From contig CP107049.1 of assembly GCA_025736915.1 (NCBI GenBank), positions 3,162,001 through 3,226,000 of the forward strand: a stretch of 64,000 nucleotides of DNA. The letters are read 5' to 3'. This document shows, one piece after another, positions 23,835 to 33,288 of this stretch. Numbering within the stretch: the stretch's first letter is position 1; every line of letters begins with the position of its first letter. The translations under genes were made by a program, and so were the position numbers. Below the pieces are notes generated by a model that worked only from the letters and a program-made list of their open reading frames with translations, had not been told where the DNA came from and did not search any database. The DNA is from Acinetobacter nosocomialis. Lineage in GTDB: Bacteria > Pseudomonadota > Gammaproteobacteria > Pseudomonadales > Moraxellaceae.

Positions 23835-26033
23835 ATGGAAATCAAGGTTAATTATCTCGACAATCTTCGACAGGAAGCTAAGTTCGATGACTTTACGGTA
23901 ATTGCCGATCAACCAATTCGCTATAAGGGTGACGGTTCGGCACCGGGCCCATTTGACTACTTTTTAGCATCATCAGCATTGTGCGCAGCGTACTTTGTAA
24001 AAGTGTATTGTGCCGCTCGAGATATCCCAACCGATAATATTCGTTTATCGCAAAATAATATTGTTGATCCTGAAAACCGCTATAAGCAAACCTTTAAAAT
24101 TCAAATTGAATTACCAGCCGATATTTCAGAGAAAGATCGCCAAGGGATTTTACGTTCGATTGACCGTTGTACTGTTAAAAAAGTGATTCAAACGGGTCCT
24201 GAATTTATTATTGAAGAAGTTGAAAGCATTGATGCAGATGCACAAGCATTGTTATTGCCAAGCTTAACTTCTGAAAACCATACCTATATTCAAGGTAAAG
24301 ACCTACCGTTAGAAGAAACGATTGCCAATATGTCTGCCATTTTGGCAAATTTGGGCATGAAGATCGAAATCGCATCTTGGCGTAATATTGTCCCGAATGT
24401 ATGGTCATTACACATTCGTGATGCACAGTCTCCGATGTGTTTTACCAATGGTAAAGGTGCAACTAAAGAAAGCGCTTTAGCGTCTGCATTAGGCGAGTTT
24501 ATTGAACGTTTAAACTGTAACTTCTTCTATAACGACCAGTTCTGGGGTGAAGATATTGCCAATGCCGAATTTGTGCATTATCCAGATGAAAAATGGTTTA
24601 AACCGGGTCCAAATGGTGAATTACCTAAAGAAATCTTAGATGAATACTGTCTTGAGATTTACAACCCAGATGATGAATTACTTGGCACACATTTATATGA
24701 TACCAACTCAGGTAACGTAGAGCGCGGCATTTGCTCGTTACCTTTTGTGCGCCAGTCTGACGGTGAAGTTGTCTATTTCCCATCAAATTTAATTGAAAAC
24801 TTGTATTTAAGTAATGGTATGAGTGCGGGCAACACTTTGGCAGAAGCCCAAGTTCAATGCTTGTCAGAAATTTTTGAACGTGCTGTTAAACGTGAAATTT
24901 TAGAAGGTGAAATTGCACTTCCAGATGTTCCTGAAGACGTATTAGCAAAATACCCAAGTATTGTTGCTGGTATTAAAGGCTTAGAAGAGCAAGGTTTCCC
25001 TGTATTAGTTAAAGATGCATCATTAGGTGGTCAGTTCCCAGTAATGTGTGTGACTTTAATGAACCCGCGTACGGGTGGGGTGTTTGCATCTTTCGGTGCG
25101 CATCCAAGTTTTGAAGTTGCATTAGAACGTAGTCTGACTGAATTACTTCAAGGCCGTAGTTTTGAAGGCTTAAATGATTTGCCTCAACCGACTTTCCAAA
25201 GTAATGCGGTCACTGAGCCGAACAACTTTGTTGAGCACTTTATTGACTCAAGCGGTTTGGTATCTTGGCGCTTCTTTAGTTCTAAATCTGACTATGACTT
25301 TGTTGAATGGGATTTTTCTGGCGAAGGCGAAGAGTCGAATGCAGAAGAAGCTGCAACATTGTTCGGCATTCTCGAAGAGATGGGCAAAGAAGTATATATG
25401 GCAGTCTATGAGCATTTAGGTGCGACCGCTTGCCGTATTTTAGTACCAGATTATTCGGAAATTTATCTCGTTGAAGATTTGATTTGGGACAACACCAATA
25501 AGGCACTTTCATTCCGTGAAGACATTCTAAATCTACATCGTTTGGATGATGAACAGCTTGAGGCATTGGTTGAGCGTTTAGAAGAATGCGAGCTAGACGA
25601 TTACACAGAAATCACTACGCTTATTGGCATCGAGTTTGATGACAATACAGTTTGGGGACAGCTCACAATTTTAGAGTTGAAATTGCTGATTTATGTTGCT
25701 TTACAACAGTTTGAAGAAGCAAAAGAGCTTGTCGAAACTTACTTGCAATATAACACCAACACCGTTGAGCGTGGCTTGTTCTATCAGTGCATGAACGTGG
25801 TGCTTGAAGTGATGTTAGATGAAGAACTAGAGCTTGAAGACTACCTGACTAATTTCCGCCGTATGTTTGGTGATACACGAATGGATGCGGTATTAGGTTC
25901 TGTCGATGGTAGTGTTCGTTTCTATGGCTTAACACCAACAAGTATGAAATTAGAAGGACTTGATCGCCATTTACGTCTGATCGAGAGCTATAAAAAATTG
26001 CATGCAGCTCGCGCTAAAGCCGTAGCGATGTAA
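23835..26033 (+). CDS. ycaO: OsmC-YcaO fusion protein
   Basis: A 732-aa protein with two joined domains. Residues 1-130 are an OsmC/Ohr-type domain with the two typical redox cysteines, Cys50 (SALCAAYF) and Cys112 (DRCTVKK). Residues about 160-560 are a YcaO domain, with A-x-G-E-F-I-E-R, SAGNTLAEAQVQCLSEIFERA and the acidic ATP/Mg-binding positions of E. coli YcaO; a helical TPR-like tail follows. E. coli YcaO (586 aa) lacks the OsmC part and is linked to RimO-dependent methylthiolation of ribosomal protein S12. The fusion points to a thiol or peroxide link. Monocistronic, with its own promoter and structured leader. Confidence 0.85.
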   Translation: MEIKVNYLDNLRQEAKFDDFTVIADQPIRYKGDGSAPGPFDYFLASSALCAAYFVKVYCAARDIPTDNIRLSQNNIVDPENRYKQTFKIQIELPADISEKDRQGILRSIDRCTVKKVIQTGPEFIIEEVESIDADAQALLLPSLTSENHTYIQGKDLPLEETIANMSAILANLGMKIEIASWRNIVPNVWSLHIRDAQSPMCFTNGKGATKESALASALGEFIERLNCNFFYNDQFWGEDIANAEFVHYPDEKWFKPGPNGELPKEILDEYCLEIYNPDDELLGTHLYDTNSGNVERGICSLPFVRQSDGEVVYFPSNLIENLYLSNGMSAGNTLAEAQVQCLSEIFERAVKREILEGEIALPDVPEDVLAKYPSIVAGIKGLEEQGFPVLVKDASLGGQFPVMCVTLMNPRTGGVFASFGAHPSFEVALERSLTELLQGRSFEGLNDLPQPTFQSNAVTEPNNFVEHFIDSSGLVSWRFFSSKSDYDFVEWDFSGEGEESNAEEAATLFGILEEMGKEVYMAVYEHLGATACRILVPDYSEIYLVEDLIWDNTNKALSFREDILNLHRLDDEQLEALVERLEECELDDYTEITTLIGIEFDDNTVWGQLTILELKLLIYVALQQFEEAKELVETYLQYNTNTVERGLFYQCMNVVLEVMLDEELELEDYLTNFRRMFGDTRMDAVLGSVDGSVRFYGLTPTSMKLEGLDRHLRLIESYKKLHAARAKAVAM

Positions 26034-26048
26034 TTTAAAAAGCGAAAT

Positions 26049-26078
26049 AAAAAAGCCTATTTTTAAATAGGCTTTTTT
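26049..26078. terminator. Bidirectional terminator
   Basis: AAAAAAGCCTATTT pairs with AAATAGGCTTTTTT between the convergent ycaO and GMC oxidoreductase genes. T-runs are present on both strands. Confidence 0.9.
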
Positions 26079-26097
26079 TATAAAACGACTCGCTAGT

Positions 26098-27768
26098 TTA
26101 AGCAGAAGCTTTAGTAATCTCTATGGTTTCTGCATCTGCTCTATAACCTTGTTGCTCATCCAAAGTATGTTTAGCCGGAATATAAGACATTGCGCGTTCT
26201 GCAAGAGCTGTAATGGTGAGACTTGGGTTAACGCCCAAATTTGCACCTAACATTGAGCCATCTACAACGTATAAGTTTTTATAGTTAAAGACACGGTTTT
26301 GTCCATCTACCACACCGCGCTCTGGGCTTGAAGCAATTGCACAGCCACCCATACAGTGCGCTGTAAAAGGTACATTAAACAAAATTTCGGTAATAGTCGT
26401 CATTGGATGACCATTAAACATTTTGGCAACTTTTTCGGTAAATGCATTGGCCTGTGGAATATACACAGGTAGCTTTTTACCTTCGCTCGATAATACTTTG
26501 CCAAAAGGCCAGAACCAATTACGTTTCAAGCGCATATTAATGGAGGCATCAGCTGTTTGCATCACCAAGAAGATTAAAGTTTGACGTGCAAAACTGACAG
26601 GGTTACTCATGCGAAGGAAAATAAATGGATGGCAAATAAGTGCCCATAACCAAAAGAAGATACGCGTCCAACCCGGTTTACCTTTAGCCATGTAAGTACA
26701 CATAAGGCCCATGGCATCTGAACCAGTTTGGTAACGTGTCGCTTCAATGTGAGTGTCATGGTCAATGTAAATACTTGAACCAATGGCAACACCTTTACTC
26801 ATGTCGACATCTTTACCAAAAAAGCGAACGCCTAAAATCGACTCGGCATTAGTACGAACCCGATTACCCAAATCATCAGAGATATTTGGCAGTGAACCAG
26901 ACTGTTTTAAACGGAATAACATCTCTTGTGTACCCAAAGACGAAGCCGAGAAAATCACATTTCGAACACGCCATGTACGACGTTGTTTGTTAAACCATGA
27001 GCTTGAACATTCAGTCGTAACTTCATAACCATCGCTACCATCGGCTTTACCATTGAGCGGTTTAACATCAACTACTTTGGTTTCTTCGTAAACCTTGGCA
27101 CCATTTTTTTCGGCAAAGTACAAATAGTTTTTATCTAAGGTATTTTTTGCGTTGTGTTTGCAGCCTGTCATACAGCCGCCACATGCGGTACAGGTTCCGC
27201 GGTCTGGACCTTCGCCGTTAAAGTACGGGTCAGGGTAGGTTTTACCACCTTGTTCACCTTCGGGTGGAAAGAAAGTTGCAACGCGCGTCGGCTTAAACGT
27301 ATGCCCAACACCAACTGCATCGCCCATTTTCTTTAGCATATGATCGGCAGGACCGAAAATTTTATTATCCGTCACCCCAAGCATACGTTCCGCTTCAGCA
27401 TAGTGCTGTGGCATTTCATTTTTCCAGTCCGCGGCATCTGCCCAAGTGCCTTCATCCCAAATATGTTCAGGTGGAACCAGTAGGGTATTGGCATAGGTAA
27501 TTGAGCCACCACCTACGGCGTTCCCGCAAATAATGGTGACATGGCGAAAAAAACGCATGTTGAAATAACCGAAAAGTTTCATGCCCGGACGCCAAATCCA
27601 GCGACGGGTATTCCAGTTATTTTTAGCAAAATCTTTAGCTTCCCAGCGTCGCCCCATTTCCATTACAGCAACCGAGTAGCCTTTTTCGGTTAGACGGCAA
27701 GCGGAAACACTACCACCAAAGCCTGAACCAATAATGAGGTAATCATAGTCATAATTGTTTGTTGTCAT
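26098..27768 (-). CDS. GMC-family flavin oxidoreductase (cholesterol-oxidase-like)
   Basis: A 556-aa FAD enzyme. The N-terminal dinucleotide fold is IIGSGFGGSVSACRLTEKGYSVAVMEMGRRW. A cysteine cluster with the pattern of a 4Fe-4S site (CTACGGCMTGCKHNAKNT) lies near residue 190, as in several large bacterial GMC-type dehydrogenases. The C-terminal AHCMGGCAIASSPERGVVDGQNRVFNYKNLYVVDGS is typical of the cholesterol oxidase branch. Substrate unknown, probably a lipid alcohol. The start has GAGGAG 8 bases upstream. Last gene of a four-gene operon with BVMO, SDR and esterase. Confidence 0.85.
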   Translation of the reverse strand: MTTNNYDYDYLIIGSGFGGSVSACRLTEKGYSVAVMEMGRRWEAKDFAKNNWNTRRWIWRPGMKLFGYFNMRFFRHVTIICGNAVGGGSITYANTLLVPPEHIWDEGTWADAADWKNEMPQHYAEAERMLGVTDNKIFGPADHMLKKMGDAVGVGHTFKPTRVATFFPPEGEQGGKTYPDPYFNGEGPDRGTCTACGGCMTGCKHNAKNTLDKNYLYFAEKNGAKVYEETKVVDVKPLNGKADGSDGYEVTTECSSSWFNKQRRTWRVRNVIFSASSLGTQEMLFRLKQSGSLPNISDDLGNRVRTNAESILGVRFFGKDVDMSKGVAIGSSIYIDHDTHIEATRYQTGSDAMGLMCTYMAKGKPGWTRIFFWLWALICHPFIFLRMSNPVSFARQTLIFLVMQTADASINMRLKRNWFWPFGKVLSSEGKKLPVYIPQANAFTEKVAKMFNGHPMTTITEILFNVPFTAHCMGGCAIASSPERGVVDGQNRVFNYKNLYVVDGSMLGANLGVNPSLTITALAERAMSYIPAKHTLDEQQGYRADAETIEITKASA

Positions 27769-27795
27769 GCCGAGGACTCCTCTCTGGCGATATTT

Positions 27796-28689
27796 TTATA
27801 TTGACTGTGTATGTTTATCAATGAATTGCCCAATGCGCTCAATCGAGTCATTAGATTCATTTAGTATACCCGTGTGAAACTGAAAAACATGTCCGACTCG
27901 GTCATAAACCTTCAAGTTCGTCGGAATACCGTACTTTTCAGTTTGTTCAGCGAGACATTTTGCATCGTCTAATAAGACTTCTTCGGTACCGACATGAATT
28001 AAAACAGGAGGTAATCCAGTTAAGTCGGCATAGAGTGGAGAACAGGTTGGATCGGTTGCTGATTTTTGTCCGCAATAGTTTTTTGCACACCATGCTAACC
28101 AGTCTTCTGACAACATCGCATCTTGAGCAGCATGAGTTTTCATGGTGCTTCCAGAGAGGCTTAAGTCAACCCAAGGTGAAAGTAAAACTATCGCTACTGG
28201 TAACGGTAATCCTGCGTTCCGTATAGCAATTGCAGTACTTAAACTCAGCCCACCACCGGCAGAATCGCCAGCGATCACGAGTTTTTTCGGGTTTTGTCCT
28301 TGGGCAAGTAAAGCTTTATAGACAGCAACGACATCTTCAATAGCAGCAGGACTTGGGTACTCAGGGGCTAGGCGATATTCAGGTAGCCAGACTTGTGCTT
28401 GAGCTGCGTGTCCGATTTGAGCAGCAAGCTTGGTGTGACTTTTTGAGCTACCCACCACATAGCCTCCGCCATGTAAATACAAAATGCCGCGTCCTGATTG
28501 AGTCGTTTTGGGCTGAATATGGACTGTCGGTACTTGAGCAATTGTTTGCTTTTTTGTTTTATAGCCACGTGGCCCAAGCACAATTGCACTGGCTGCATCA
28601 CTACATAAGCGCTGAAGTTTTAGGGGTGTTTTTGGAGATAAAGCTGGACGTAGCGTGGTACGAATAGTCCATGCAAGAAGCTGCTTCAT
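27796..28689 (-). CDS. Alpha/beta hydrolase, HSL (hormone-sensitive lipase) family
   Basis: A 297-aa esterase. The oxyanion motif is LHGGGYVVGSS, the nucleophile lies in AGDSAGGGLSLS, and the C-terminal DRVGHVFQFH holds the histidine. It resembles LipR, the esterase of the mycobacterial mymA operon. It would cut short or medium acyl esters, for example lactone or ester products of the neighbouring Baeyer-Villiger monooxygenase. It starts 70 bases after the SDR stop; the gap holds a hairpin. The GMC gene follows after 27 bases. Confidence 0.87.
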   Translation of the reverse strand: MKQLLAWTIRTTLRPALSPKTPLKLQRLCSDAASAIVLGPRGYKTKKQTIAQVPTVHIQPKTTQSGRGILYLHGGGYVVGSSKSHTKLAAQIGHAAQAQVWLPEYRLAPEYPSPAAIEDVVAVYKALLAQGQNPKKLVIAGDSAGGGLSLSTAIAIRNAGLPLPVAIVLLSPWVDLSLSGSTMKTHAAQDAMLSEDWLAWCAKNYCGQKSATDPTCSPLYADLTGLPPVLIHVGTEEVLLDDAKCLAEQTEKYGIPTNLKVYDRVGHVFQFHTGILNESNDSIERIGQFIDKHTQSI

Positions 28690-28718
28690 AATAAGGACTC
28701 ATACTAAGCCTAATGTCA

Positions 28719-28751
28719 GTCAGCATCTCTTAAAATCAAGAGTATGCTGAC
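28719..28751. other. Intercistronic hairpin
   Basis: GTCAGCATCTCTT (28719-28731) pairs with AAGAG-T-ATGCTGAC (28738-28751), 13 bp with one bulge and a 6-nt loop. There is no T-run in the operon direction, so a role in mRNA processing or stability is more likely than termination. Confidence 0.5.
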
Positions 28752-28759
28752 CACTATTT

Positions 28760-29614
28760 TTATTTTGCTGATTTGTTGAGTAGGCGGGTTTGCAACGCAG
28801 TTGCGGTGGCAAAAATCTTTTGGTAACCCTGTGGAAGAATACGTTGAATCACATCAACTGCTTTCGCATCGGCTCCGATTAGTAAGCGGCGGCGGTCCTT
28901 ACGAACAGCTTCTAAAATTTGTTGAGCGGCATCATCAGCAGGGGTGCGAAGTAACTTATCGAAAGCATCCTGACTTTTTAAAGGATCCATTCCTAAAGAC
29001 TTGACGCTATTATTCATGCGGGCAGCTTTGGCAATATTGGTACGAATACCACCCGGATGCACACAGGTCGCACTCACTCCAGCATTTTGTAGATCGAGTT
29101 CTTGGCGCAATGATTCAGTAAAGCCACGAACGGCAAATTTACTAGCGTTATAAGCACTTTGAGTTGGTTGAGCTGTTAAGCCGAACATACTGGAAATATT
29201 AATAATATGCCCGTCACCACTTTGCTTTAAGTAAGGTAAAAACTCTTTGGTGCCATAAACTACGCCCCAAAAATTAATACCAATGAGCCATTCAAGGTCT
29301 TCGTAGCTCACACCTTCAGCCGTACTACCAATTGCGACACCAGCGTTATTAAAAATCAGGTTAACTTGGCCATGTTCATCTACTACTGCCTTTGCCCAAT
29401 TCGCAACTTCATCACGCTTAGCCACATCAACTTTTTGAGTGGTGACTTTGACAGAATAGGGTGCCAACAGCTCGACTGTTTTCGCTAATCCAGCTTCACT
29501 GATATCGGAAAGTGCCAGATGGCAACCTTGTTTTGCGAGTGCTATGGCAAGTGCTTGTCCAATACCAGAACCCGCACCTGTCACAGCTGCGACTTTATTT
29601 TTAAAAGACTTCAT
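28760..29614 (-). CDS. Short-chain dehydrogenase/reductase
   Basis: A 284-aa classical SDR. The cofactor motif is VTGAGSGIGQAL, then NNAGV, and the catalytic triad lies in ISSMFGL and YNASKFAV (Ser, Tyr-x3-Lys). GGAG is 6 bases before the ATG. It resembles SadH-like reductases next to mymA. It probably interconverts an alcohol with the ketone or aldehyde used by the BVMO encoded 44 bases upstream. Confidence 0.88.
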   Translation of the reverse strand: MKSFKNKVAAVTGAGSGIGQALAIALAKQGCHLALSDISEAGLAKTVELLAPYSVKVTTQKVDVAKRDEVANWAKAVVDEHGQVNLIFNNAGVAIGSTAEGVSYEDLEWLIGINFWGVVYGTKEFLPYLKQSGDGHIINISSMFGLTAQPTQSAYNASKFAVRGFTESLRQELDLQNAGVSATCVHPGGIRTNIAKAARMNNSVKSLGMDPLKSQDAFDKLLRTPADDAAQQILEAVRKDRRRLLIGADAKAVDVIQRILPQGYQKIFATATALQTRLLNKSAK

Positions 29615-29658
29615 AAAATTCTCCGTTTATTTTTCTCATTTCCTATGGTGAAGCTTGT

Positions 29659-31146
29659 TTAAGAAATAGCCGAAACCTGTGTGTAGTTTTCAATATCGAA
29701 GCGACGAGTACGTTGTCGATATTCAAGGGTAAAACCCGGCCAGTTATTGGTATTTTTGCCATCAGCAGTCTGATACCAACTGGTACAACCTTGTGCCCAT
29801 ACGGTTTTTTTCATTTTTTCTTGAATGCTTTGATTAAACTCATGTTGAACTTCTACACGAACATTGGTGAACAGAAGTTTGTTTTGTAGAGTTGTTTGAA
29901 TGGCATCTAAAATATAATTTACTTGGCTTTCAATCATATACACAATTGAGTTGTGCCCAAGATTGGTATTTGGACCATAGAGCATAAAGAAATTTGGAAA
30001 GCCGCTAACAGTTAAACCGAGATAAGCTTCTGCACCATCTTTCCATGTGTCTTTTAAGGTGCGACCATCAAGACCTGTAATCTGCATGGGCGCCATAAAT
30101 TCCGTTGCGGCAAAGCCCGTACCATAAATAATGGTATCGATTTCACGCAGATTTCCTTCCGTATCTAAAATGCCGTTTTCAGTAATTTCTTGAATGCCCG
30201 TATTAATCACATCGACATGAGGTTGAGTCAGTGTTTCATACCACTGGTTAGAGATTAAAATACGTTTACAACCAATTGGATAGTCAGGCATTAAGCGGTG
30301 GCGTAACTTCCCATCTTTAACGACTTTACGGATGTGACGCTGGAATAAATATTCCACCAACGGCATTTCATTGAGTGAAGTTGTAAAAGCAAGTAGGCGA
30401 ATTTCATGGTGTCCATATTGCAAGGCGCGGTCTAGACTTTGCAAAATTGGCAGTTTGCGGAAAGCTTTTTTCTCTAAAGGTTGATAAACCCGATCCGGTT
30501 TGGGAATAACATACGGCGCTGAGCGTTGATAAACGTCTAGGTGAGCCACTTGTTTAGCAATTTCAGGTACAAACTGAATTGCGCTTGCACCTGTGCCAAT
30601 GACTGCAACACGTTTACCAGTTAAGTCATAGTCATGGTCCCAACGTGCTGAGTGAAATGCCTTACCTTTGAAGTTTTCAATGCCTTTAAGTTTTGGATAG
30701 GCAGGGCGGTTGAGTTGGCCTACCGCACCCACTAAAAATTCAGCTTCAAACTGTTCACCAGTTGTACTTTGAATGTGCCATACACCTTGCAGTGCATCAA
30801 ATTCGGCGCTGGCTATTTCAGTGTTAAATTTGATGTGCGGGCGAAGGTCATATTTATCGGCACAGTGACGTAAATATTGATAAATTTCTTGAGAGCTTCC
30901 GTAGCGATTTTTCCAGCCGAGTTCTTGTTCAAAAGAAAAGGAATACAAATGAGAGGGTACATCACAGGCAGCACCTGGGTAAGTATTGTCACGCCATACA
31001 CCACCAACCTCGGCAGCTTTTTCAAATAGAGTAAATTGTTCAAAACCTGCTTGTTTGAGACGAATGGCAAGTCCTAGACCACCAAAGCCAGTGCCAATAA
31101 TGGCGATGCGTACATTTTTATTTGAATTAGTAGACGAATTAAACAT
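29659..31146 (-). CDS. Flavin-containing/Baeyer-Villiger monooxygenase (MymA-like)
   Basis: A 495-aa class B flavoprotein monooxygenase. The FAD fold is IIGTGFGGLGLAIRLKQAG, and the BVMO fingerprint F-x-G-x3-H-x3-W is seen in FKGKAFHSARW. The NADPH fold is VIGTGASAIQFVP. It inserts oxygen next to a carbonyl or oxidises a heteroatom; the physiological substrate is unknown. First gene of the operon, divergent from the AraC regulator at 31281. It is less similar to the paralogues at 33289 and 41017 than they are to each other. Confidence 0.88.
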   Translation of the reverse strand: MFNSSTNSNKNVRIAIIGTGFGGLGLAIRLKQAGFEQFTLFEKAAEVGGVWRDNTYPGAACDVPSHLYSFSFEQELGWKNRYGSSQEIYQYLRHCADKYDLRPHIKFNTEIASAEFDALQGVWHIQSTTGEQFEAEFLVGAVGQLNRPAYPKLKGIENFKGKAFHSARWDHDYDLTGKRVAVIGTGASAIQFVPEIAKQVAHLDVYQRSAPYVIPKPDRVYQPLEKKAFRKLPILQSLDRALQYGHHEIRLLAFTTSLNEMPLVEYLFQRHIRKVVKDGKLRHRLMPDYPIGCKRILISNQWYETLTQPHVDVINTGIQEITENGILDTEGNLREIDTIIYGTGFAATEFMAPMQITGLDGRTLKDTWKDGAEAYLGLTVSGFPNFFMLYGPNTNLGHNSIVYMIESQVNYILDAIQTTLQNKLLFTNVRVEVQHEFNQSIQEKMKKTVWAQGCTSWYQTADGKNTNNWPGFTLEYRQRTRRFDIENYTQVSAIS

Positions 31147-31280
31147 GGGCTGCTCTAAATCCTTAAAAACAGTGAGCGAAAAATCGCAATTTCCTGTATG
31201 CAGAATAGACGTTTATTTGCTTGATTTAGAGGATGGATGAGGACAAAATATTGTGATTCGAGGACATTCTGAGCAATACA

Positions 31281-32294
31281 GTGAAGTATGCATGGGCTTT
31301 TGAACGCAGTGTACATAGTGTTCGGTTAATGGCTGATTTTGCGGTGGAATCAGGCATTTCTTATCATACGATTTTAAAAGGGACTGGGCTTAGCCAACAA
31401 CAATTACTCGACCCAAATATGGTGGTGACAGGCCATCAGGAATTACAGCTCATTCAAAACTTGGTTGAGCAACTAGGAGACAGACCGACACTAGGCTTAG
31501 AAGTAGGTACACGCTATCATTTCACCACATTTGGGCCATTAGGTATGGCTCTGATGAGTAGTGCTAGCATTCGTGAAGCACTAGATTTGGCTTTAACCTA
31601 TTTTACTTTAACTTTTGCTTTTACCCGCTTTGATGTGTCGGATACGCCACAGGGCGTCCGCATTGAAATTGATGAGCAAGATATTCCCTTATCAGTTCGT
31701 CAATTCATTATTGAACGAGATGCCGCTGCGCTCATTACGGTACAGCGAGATTTGGTGCAGGATAACTTTTGCCAGTATTTGGCTTTTTCTTTTCAACCGA
31801 AAGGTGATGTTCAGCCTTATCAAGACTTATTTGGCGTAATACCAGCATTTGGCTCAGCTAAAAGCTTTGTAATTCTTGATCCACAAAAAGTAGATCAAAA
31901 GCTACTTATGGCAAATGATTTGGTGCTATATACAGCCGAAGAACAGTGCCGCCAAATATTGGAGAAACGCCAATCACAAAATAAATTTACAACCTTGGTG
32001 CAACAGCAATTGATGACTGTGCGAGGTGAAATGCCTTCTATGGAAATCGTGGCTAAACGTTTGCATTTAAATGTCCGTACTTTACGCCGTCATTTGGCAT
32101 CTGAAGGAATGACCTTTATTCAGATTCGTGAAGAAGTCAGACAAGTTTTAGCTGAGCAATATTTAGCATTACCAAAAGCTTCGGTTGAGCAGATTGCCGA
32201 GTGGTTAGGTTATGCCGAGCCTGCCAGTTTTATTCATGCCTATAAAAGATGGCATGGGAAAACACCTCATGCCATGCGGTTAAACAACTCATAA
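31281..32294 (+). CDS. AraC-family regulator (VirS-like)
   Basis: A 337-aa regulator starting at GTG 31281. An N-terminal PF12625-type sensor domain (residues about 15-200, with TFGPLGMALMSSASIREAL) is followed by a C-terminal AraC DNA-binding domain (MEIVAKRLHLNVRTLRRHLASEG and VEQIAEWLGYAEPASFIHAYKRW). It is divergent from the BVMO operon, the same arrangement as virS and mymA in Mycobacterium, and is the likely activator of that operon. The 134-bp gap holds the divergent promoters. It converges with the methyltransferase gene, with 7 bases between stops. Confidence 0.87.
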   Translation: MKYAWAFERSVHSVRLMADFAVESGISYHTILKGTGLSQQQLLDPNMVVTGHQELQLIQNLVEQLGDRPTLGLEVGTRYHFTTFGPLGMALMSSASIREALDLALTYFTLTFAFTRFDVSDTPQGVRIEIDEQDIPLSVRQFIIERDAAALITVQRDLVQDNFCQYLAFSFQPKGDVQPYQDLFGVIPAFGSAKSFVILDPQKVDQKLLMANDLVLYTAEEQCRQILEKRQSQNKFTTLVQQQLMTVRGEMPSMEIVAKRLHLNVRTLRRHLASEGMTFIQIREEVRQVLAEQYLALPKASVEQIAEWLGYAEPASFIHAYKRWHGKTPHAMRLNNS

Positions 32295-32301
32295 AAATTC
32301 T

Positions 32302-33177
32302 TTATTTCTTCAAACGCAGATGCAGTAAGCGTGTTGCCGATGTATGGCGTATATTGTCTGCGCGATTATAAAAATAACGTTCAGTGATTGTCTCACCAGA
32401 AAGATCTTCTACCACTTCAAAACCCATTTTTTCAACGGCCTGATGTAAATCTGAGGGTTTAAATTGGCCTAATAAAGGTTCTTTCAGTAAATGGGTAAAC
32501 TGTGCAACGCCCATACTTCCAAGTCGTTCAATACCCTTTAATTCCTGAAAATCAGTTGAATAATCGAGTACTAGTTCACTACCGTTTGTAGCAAATTCGG
32601 CAATACTTTTTAAAGTTTGCAGGGTGGTTTCAGGGTTTAAATAATGAGTTGTGCCTAACCATGAAAAAAATGCAGGAGCAGATGAATCATAGACACTTCT
32701 GGTCAGAGCTTCAGAGATAGATTCTTTTTCAAAGTTAATGGCAACAAATTCAATCGTGGAGGGGAGTTCGCCTAGCTTTTTGAGCTTGGCTTGTTTAGTC
32801 GCTTGAGTATCTGGATGATCTACTTCAAAAATTTTTAACGTTAGATAATGCTGTGACTCACGTAATACAAAAGAGTCTAGACCCGCCCCAACCAAAACAT
32901 ATTGCTCAATATTGTGTTGAACAGCCTGATCCAGTAAGTCTTCGGCATAACGAGAGCGACCGACCACTTGCCCAGTAAGTAAACCTAAAGTACGATTTAA
33001 AACCGAAGAATTCATCACTTTAACAATCAGTGGGTTGGAGAGCAGTTTTTTCCAGCCTTTACTCGTTAGTTCAAAAGCATAGGGATCTGAAAATACAGGG
33101 TTCGTCGTATTTTTAAAGTGATTTGCGCGTAAGGCAGCAGCAGCTTCGGCAGTACGGCTTGATTGACCTTCTTTCAT
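32302..33177 (-). CDS. Class I SAM-dependent methyltransferase (LCMT-like, TIGR00027 type)
   Basis: A 291-aa protein with the AdoMet motif VLVGAGLDSFVLRE, an acidic strand end (IFEVDHP) and an N-terminal EGQSSRTAEAAAALRANHF typical of the leucine carboxyl methyltransferase-like family found in many actinobacteria and Acinetobacter. The substrate is unknown. It is convergent with the AraC gene and separated from the following BVMO operon by a hairpin at 33219-33254, so it is probably transcribed alone or by read-through. Confidence 0.8.
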   Translation of the reverse strand: MKEGQSSRTAEAAAALRANHFKNTTNPVFSDPYAFELTSKGWKKLLSNPLIVKVMNSSVLNRTLGLLTGQVVGRSRYAEDLLDQAVQHNIEQYVLVGAGLDSFVLRESQHYLTLKIFEVDHPDTQATKQAKLKKLGELPSTIEFVAINFEKESISEALTRSVYDSSAPAFFSWLGTTHYLNPETTLQTLKSIAEFATNGSELVLDYSTDFQELKGIERLGSMGVAQFTHLLKEPLLGQFKPSDLHQAVEKMGFEVVEDLSGETITERYFYNRADNIRHTSATRLLHLRLKK

Positions 33178-33218
33178 CTTTAACCTGTTCTTTTATTTCT
33201 TGAAGATTCAATGAAGAA

Positions 33219-33254
33219 AGCAGTGTATTTTATAAAAAACAAAAATACACTGCT
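33219..33254 (-). terminator. Hairpin after the BVMO gene
   Basis: Perfect 13-bp inverted repeat AGCAGTGTATTTT/AAAATACACTGCT with a 10-nt loop. It lies 34 bases after the BVMO stop and before the methyltransferase. The T-run follows the stem only weakly. Confidence 0.6.
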
Positions 33255-33288
33255 CATTCCTAACAACGGATTAGGTCAAAATTACAAG

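Noticed and set aside
28981..28992. Another GGATCC (AGGATCCAT) as VanR box
   Set aside because: It lies within the SDR coding region and lacks the palindromic flanks.
29659..31146. AlmA-type long-chain alkane hydroxylase
   Set aside because: The N-terminus and the F-x-G-x3-H-x3-W fingerprint fit Baeyer-Villiger/MymA-like enzymes; the start pattern I recall for AlmA is different.
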